Assembly: GCA_018364635.1 (NCBI GenBank)
Contig: JAGZLR010000070.1
Span: 1 to 8,714 of the forward strand
From: Clostridiales bacterium
GTDB lineage: Bacteria; Bacillota; Clostridia; Lachnospirales; Anaerotignaceae
Reading direction: 5' to 3'
DNA: 8,714 nucleotides
Positions 6,813 through 8,714 of the stretch are shown piece by piece. Below the pieces are notes generated by a model, which worked only from the letters and a program-made list of their open reading frames with translations, made no database searches and was not told the DNA's origin. Both the position numbers and the translations under genes were made by a program. Each line of letters starts with the position of its first letter. Position 1 is the stretch's first letter.

Positions 6813-8222
6813 ATGAAGAATGAAGTAATGTTAATTACTTATGGAGACAGCTTGGGAAAAAATTTTAAGGAACTGGAACAGATTTTAGATGAGCATTATC
6901 AAGGGGCAATAGGGAGTGTCCACATTCTTCCTTTTTTTCCGTCTTCCGCAGATCGAGGATTTGCACCAATGTGTTATGATAAGGTGGATAAAAAGTTTGG
7001 AGATTTTTCAGATTTGGAAAGAATAGGAAAAAAATATGACCTTATGTATGACTTTATGGTAAATCATATCTCTGCGCATTCCAAATACTATTTAGATTTT
7101 CAAGAGAAAAAAGAAAATTCTCAATACAAAGACCTGTTTATAAGGTATAAAGAATTTTGGAAAGATGGAGAACCAAGTCAGGAGCAGATAGAGAAAATTT
7201 ACAAAAGAAAACCTAAGGCACCATATGTCAATCTTACCTTTTTTGATGGAACAACAGAAAAAATATGGTGTACATTTGGAGAAGAGCAGATTGATTTAGA
7301 TATTCGAAAACCATTGACGCAAAAGTTCATTGAAGATACAATTCGATTTATGTGTAAACATGGAGCACGCGTAATACGCTTGGACGCATTTGCATATGCA
7401 GCAAAAAAAGAGAACACAAGTTGTTTCTTTGTAGAACCCCAGATGTGGGAGTTACTTTCTAAAATAGAAGAAATTGCAAAAGAATACGAGGTGGAGATCC
7501 TTCCTGAAATTCATGAACATTATTCTATTCAGATGAAAATCGCTGAGAAAGGATTTTGGGTATATGATTTTGCCCTTCCTATGCTTGTGCTTCATGCTTT
7601 ATATACACATAGGGGAGACCGATTGAAACATTGGCTGGATATTTGTCCGCGAAAACAAATGACAACGTTAGATACCCACGATGGAATTGGTGTTGTTGAT
7701 GTAGTTGATTTACTGACATCAGAAGAAATTGAAGAAACAAAAGAGCTTCTTTATGAGAAAGGAGCAAATGTTAAGAAAAAATATAGCAGTGCAGAATATA
7801 ATAACCTTGATATTTATCAGATTAATTGCAGTTTTTATTCTGCGCTTGGAAACAATGACGATGCGTATCTGCTAGCCAGAGCGATTCAGTTCTTTGCACC
7901 CGGAATCCCGCAAATCTATTACGTTGGGATGCTTGCAGGGGAGAATGATCTAGAATTGCTTGAAAAAACAAAAGAAGGACGAAATATTAACAGACATTAT
8001 TATTCAATAGCAGAAGTGAAAGAAAATCTGAGACGACCAGTTGTGAAAAAGCTAAGGGATTTAATGCGATTTCGAAATAGGAGTAAGGCATTTGACGGAG
8101 AATGTTTTTGTGAAGTAAATGGGGAACATCTTAGAATAATTAGAAAAGGAGTGGAGCAGGAGGCAGTATTAGAGGCAAATTTACTTACATATCAGTATAA
8201 TATAATTGAAAAAGAAGTTTAA
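6813..8222 (+). CDS. gtfA: Sucrose phosphorylase (GH13 subfamily 18)
   Basis: This 469-residue cytoplasmic enzyme would catalyse sucrose + phosphate to alpha-glucose-1-phosphate + fructose by a double-displacement mechanism, conserving the glycosidic bond energy. The catalytic residues are in place: nucleophile D191 (RLDAFAYA), acid/base E232 (LPEIHEHY) and transition-state stabiliser D290 (TLDTHDGIGVVDV). The LPFFPSSADRGFAP start of the barrel, FMVNHIS, EEQIDLD, the acceptor loop NNLDIYQIN (331-338) and GRNINRHYY are all very close to Streptococcus mutans GtfA, as recalled from memory. The length matches; there is no signal peptide. It is the last gene of the operon, four bases after the oxidoreductase gene, with a terminator 7 bases downstream. 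Sucrose-6-phosphate phosphorylase and glucosylglycerate or glucosylglycerol phosphorylases share this subfamily. The acceptor loop favours sucrose, and the ABC-type importer delivers unphosphorylated sugar. Confidence 0.92.
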   Translation: MKNEVMLITYGDSLGKNFKELEQILDEHYQGAIGSVHILPFFPSSADRGFAPMCYDKVDKKFGDFSDLERIGKKYDLMYDFMVNHISAHSKYYLDFQEKKENSQYKDLFIRYKEFWKDGEPSQEQIEKIYKRKPKAPYVNLTFFDGTTEKIWCTFGEEQIDLDIRKPLTQKFIEDTIRFMCKHGARVIRLDAFAYAAKKENTSCFFVEPQMWELLSKIEEIAKEYEVEILPEIHEHYSIQMKIAEKGFWVYDFALPMLVLHALYTHRGDRLKHWLDICPRKQMTTLDTHDGIGVVDVVDLLTSEEIEETKELLYEKGANVKKKYSSAEYNNLDIYQINCSFYSALGNNDDAYLLARAIQFFAPGIPQIYYVGMLAGENDLELLEKTKEGRNINRHYYSIAEVKENLRRPVVKKLRDLMRFRNRSKAFDGECFCEVNGEHLRIIRKGVEQEAVLEANLLTYQYNIIEKEV

Positions 8223-8224
8223 TA

Positions 8225-8436
8225 TACACAGCGAAACCCCGTTAACCTTTCGGCTAACGGGGTTCGTTGTTTTATAGTTATCTAAAGGAATGAGAGTAAA
8301 GTGTACATCTTCAAATCTGAAGATGATTACTTTATGAGGGGGGAGATAGTTGTTCTATCAACTATCTGACTTTAGTATAAAAGAAAAATGTGTCTAAAAT
8401 ATGATTAGATTCTAAAAGAAAAAGAAATTTTATTAA
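8225..8436. repeat. Tandem structured intergenic repeat, copy 1 (~212 bp)
   Basis: This is the first of two near-identical copies (about nine in ten positions shared). It contains hairpin 1 (8229-8269), then an invariant link with TTTTATAGTTATCTAAAGG. Hairpin 2 is CATCTTCA/TGAAGATG, 8306-8325, with an outer TAAAGT/ACTTTA stem at 8297-8334. A run of six G follows at 8338-8343, and hairpin 3 is AGATAGTTG/CAACTATCT, 8344-8367. The element ends in an A-rich tail to TTATTAA at 8436, with a small TCTAA/TTAGA stem at 8393-8409. No reading frame is conserved between the copies. It may be an intergenic repeat of the BOX/ERIC type or an RNA gene; I do not recognise it. Confidence 0.8.
8229..8273 (+). 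terminator. Rho-independent terminator of the operon (repeat copy 1)
   Basis: A long hairpin pairs 8229-8247 with 8252-8269 (18 pairs, one bulged A at 8236, one A/C mismatch) around a TTTC loop. It is followed by TTTT at 8270-8273. It begins 7 bases after the gtfA stop codon, as expected for the operon terminator. It is also the first part of the repeated element at 8225-8436. Read on the opposite strand, the upper stem is fully paired and closes a GAAA tetraloop, so it could act in both directions. Confidence 0.75.
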
Positions 8437-8449
8437 GCACTTCTTAAGG

Positions 8450-8479
8450 TTGGAGAAAACACAGTTTCTTTTCTATAAG
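8450..8479 (+). promoter_or_regulatory. Possible promoter in the spacer before repeat copy 2
   Basis: TTGGAG (8450-8455), 18 bases, TATAAG (8474-8479) matches 4/6 and 5/6 of the vegetative consensus. It lies in the 45-base spacer (8437-8481) that is not part of the repeat. A transcript would begin near 8486, at the base of hairpin 1 of copy 2. No equivalent was found before copy 1. In such A/T-rich DNA a chance match is quite possible. Confidence 0.3.
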
Positions 8480-8481
8480 CG

Positions 8482-8697
8482 TACACAGCGAAAACCCGCT
8501 AACCACAAGGGCTAACGGGCTTCGTTGTTTTATAGTTATCTAAAGGAATGAGAGTAAAGTGTACATCTTCAGAAATCTGAAGATGATTACTTTATGAGGG
8601 GGGAGATAGTTGTTCTATCAACTATCTGACTCTAAGTATAAAAGAAAAATGTGTCCAAAATATGATTAGATTCTAAAAGAAAAAATAATTTTATTAA
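8482..8697. repeat. Tandem structured intergenic repeat, copy 2 (~216 bp)
   Basis: The second copy is offset from the first by 257-261 bp because of small insertions. Hairpin 1 (8486-8527) has a remodelled upper stem and loop. Hairpin 2 carries a 2-base insertion that lengthens its stem to CATCTTCAG/CTGAAGATG. The G-run and hairpin 3 (8604-8627) are identical to copy 1. A few further differences lie in the tail (TTTAG/TCTAAG, TCT/TCC, GAA/ATA). The copy ends 17 bases before the window edge, so further copies could follow. No transposase or other gene accompanies it. Confidence 0.8.
8486..8531 (+). terminator. Terminator-like hairpin of repeat copy 2
   Basis: The stem base CAGCGAA/TTCGTTG is identical to copy 1. 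The upper part pairs CCCG with CGGG and has two A/C mismatches on the + strand (8499 with 8515, 8502 with 8512), around a 5-base loop. TTTT follows at 8528-8531. On the + strand it is a poorer hairpin than copy 1. On the - strand both mismatches become G/U pairs. Function is uncertain: it could be a spare terminator or the end of an antisense RNA. Confidence 0.5.
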
Positions 8698-8714
8698 AGA
8701 GATATAAAAATAGA

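Noticed and set aside
8290..8337. Small open frame (15 codons, MRVKCTSSNLKMITL) in repeat copy 1
   Set aside because: The 2-base insertion in copy 2 changes the frame and ends it after ten codons, and the SD-like AAAGGA abuts the ATG with no spacing. The conservation is structural, not coding.
8225..8697. CRISPR array or insertion sequence
   Set aside because: The two units are over 200 bp with one 45-bp spacer, far from CRISPR geometry. There is no transposase, no terminal inverted repeat pair spanning a unit and no evident target-site duplication.

Overview
The window is AT-rich with strong AGGAGG-type ribosome binding sites, tightly packed same-strand genes and A/T-rich spacers. The protein sequences look like gut Clostridia, most likely Lachnospiraceae (a Ruminococcus/Mediterraneibacter/Dorea/Blautia-type genome). 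This placement comes from sequence style and remembered homologues, not from a search.

Layout. All genes lie on the + strand. Positions 1-293 are the C-terminal end of a MATE-type multidrug exporter that enters from the left and is unrelated to what follows. A short regulatory gap (294-430) carries a promoter and a palindromic operator in front of a LacI-family repressor gene (431-1450), which ends in a hairpin. The next gap (1451-1683) holds two more copies of the operator, a likely promoter, a perfect 13-bp inverted repeat and the leader of a six-gene operon. The operon contains a sugar-binding lipoprotein (msmE-like, 1684-2964), two ABC permease subunits (msmF- and msmG-like, 3017-4777), a YdhF-like aldo/keto reductase (4817-5713), a Gfo/Idh/MocA-family oxidoreductase (5726-6808) and a GH13_18 sucrose phosphorylase (gtfA, 6813-8222). 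A hairpin terminator follows at once. The last ~490 bases are non-coding and contain two tandem copies of a structured element of about 213 bp.

How the genes work together. The binding protein captures a sucrose-type glucoside outside the cell and passes it to the two-permease channel. The ATPase is not encoded here and is probably a shared MsmK/MsmX-type protein from elsewhere. GtfA then splits the sugar with phosphate to alpha-glucose-1-phosphate and, if the substrate is sucrose, fructose, saving one ATP. The repressor probably binds AGGAAAA-CG-type palindromes before its own gene and before the operon; the same sites resemble CcpA cre boxes. The two oxidoreductases are not needed for sucrose phosphorolysis. 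They give the cluster an organisation reminiscent of the E. coli ycj cluster (ABC importer + Gfo/Idh/MocA dehydrogenase + GH13_18 phosphorylase), which suggests the operon may also process modified glucosides.

The least explained part is the 3' end. The two tandem repeats each carry three hairpins. The copies differ mainly in the first hairpin, where pairing is better preserved on the minus strand than on the plus strand. This could be a mobile intergenic repeat or a duplicated small-RNA gene.
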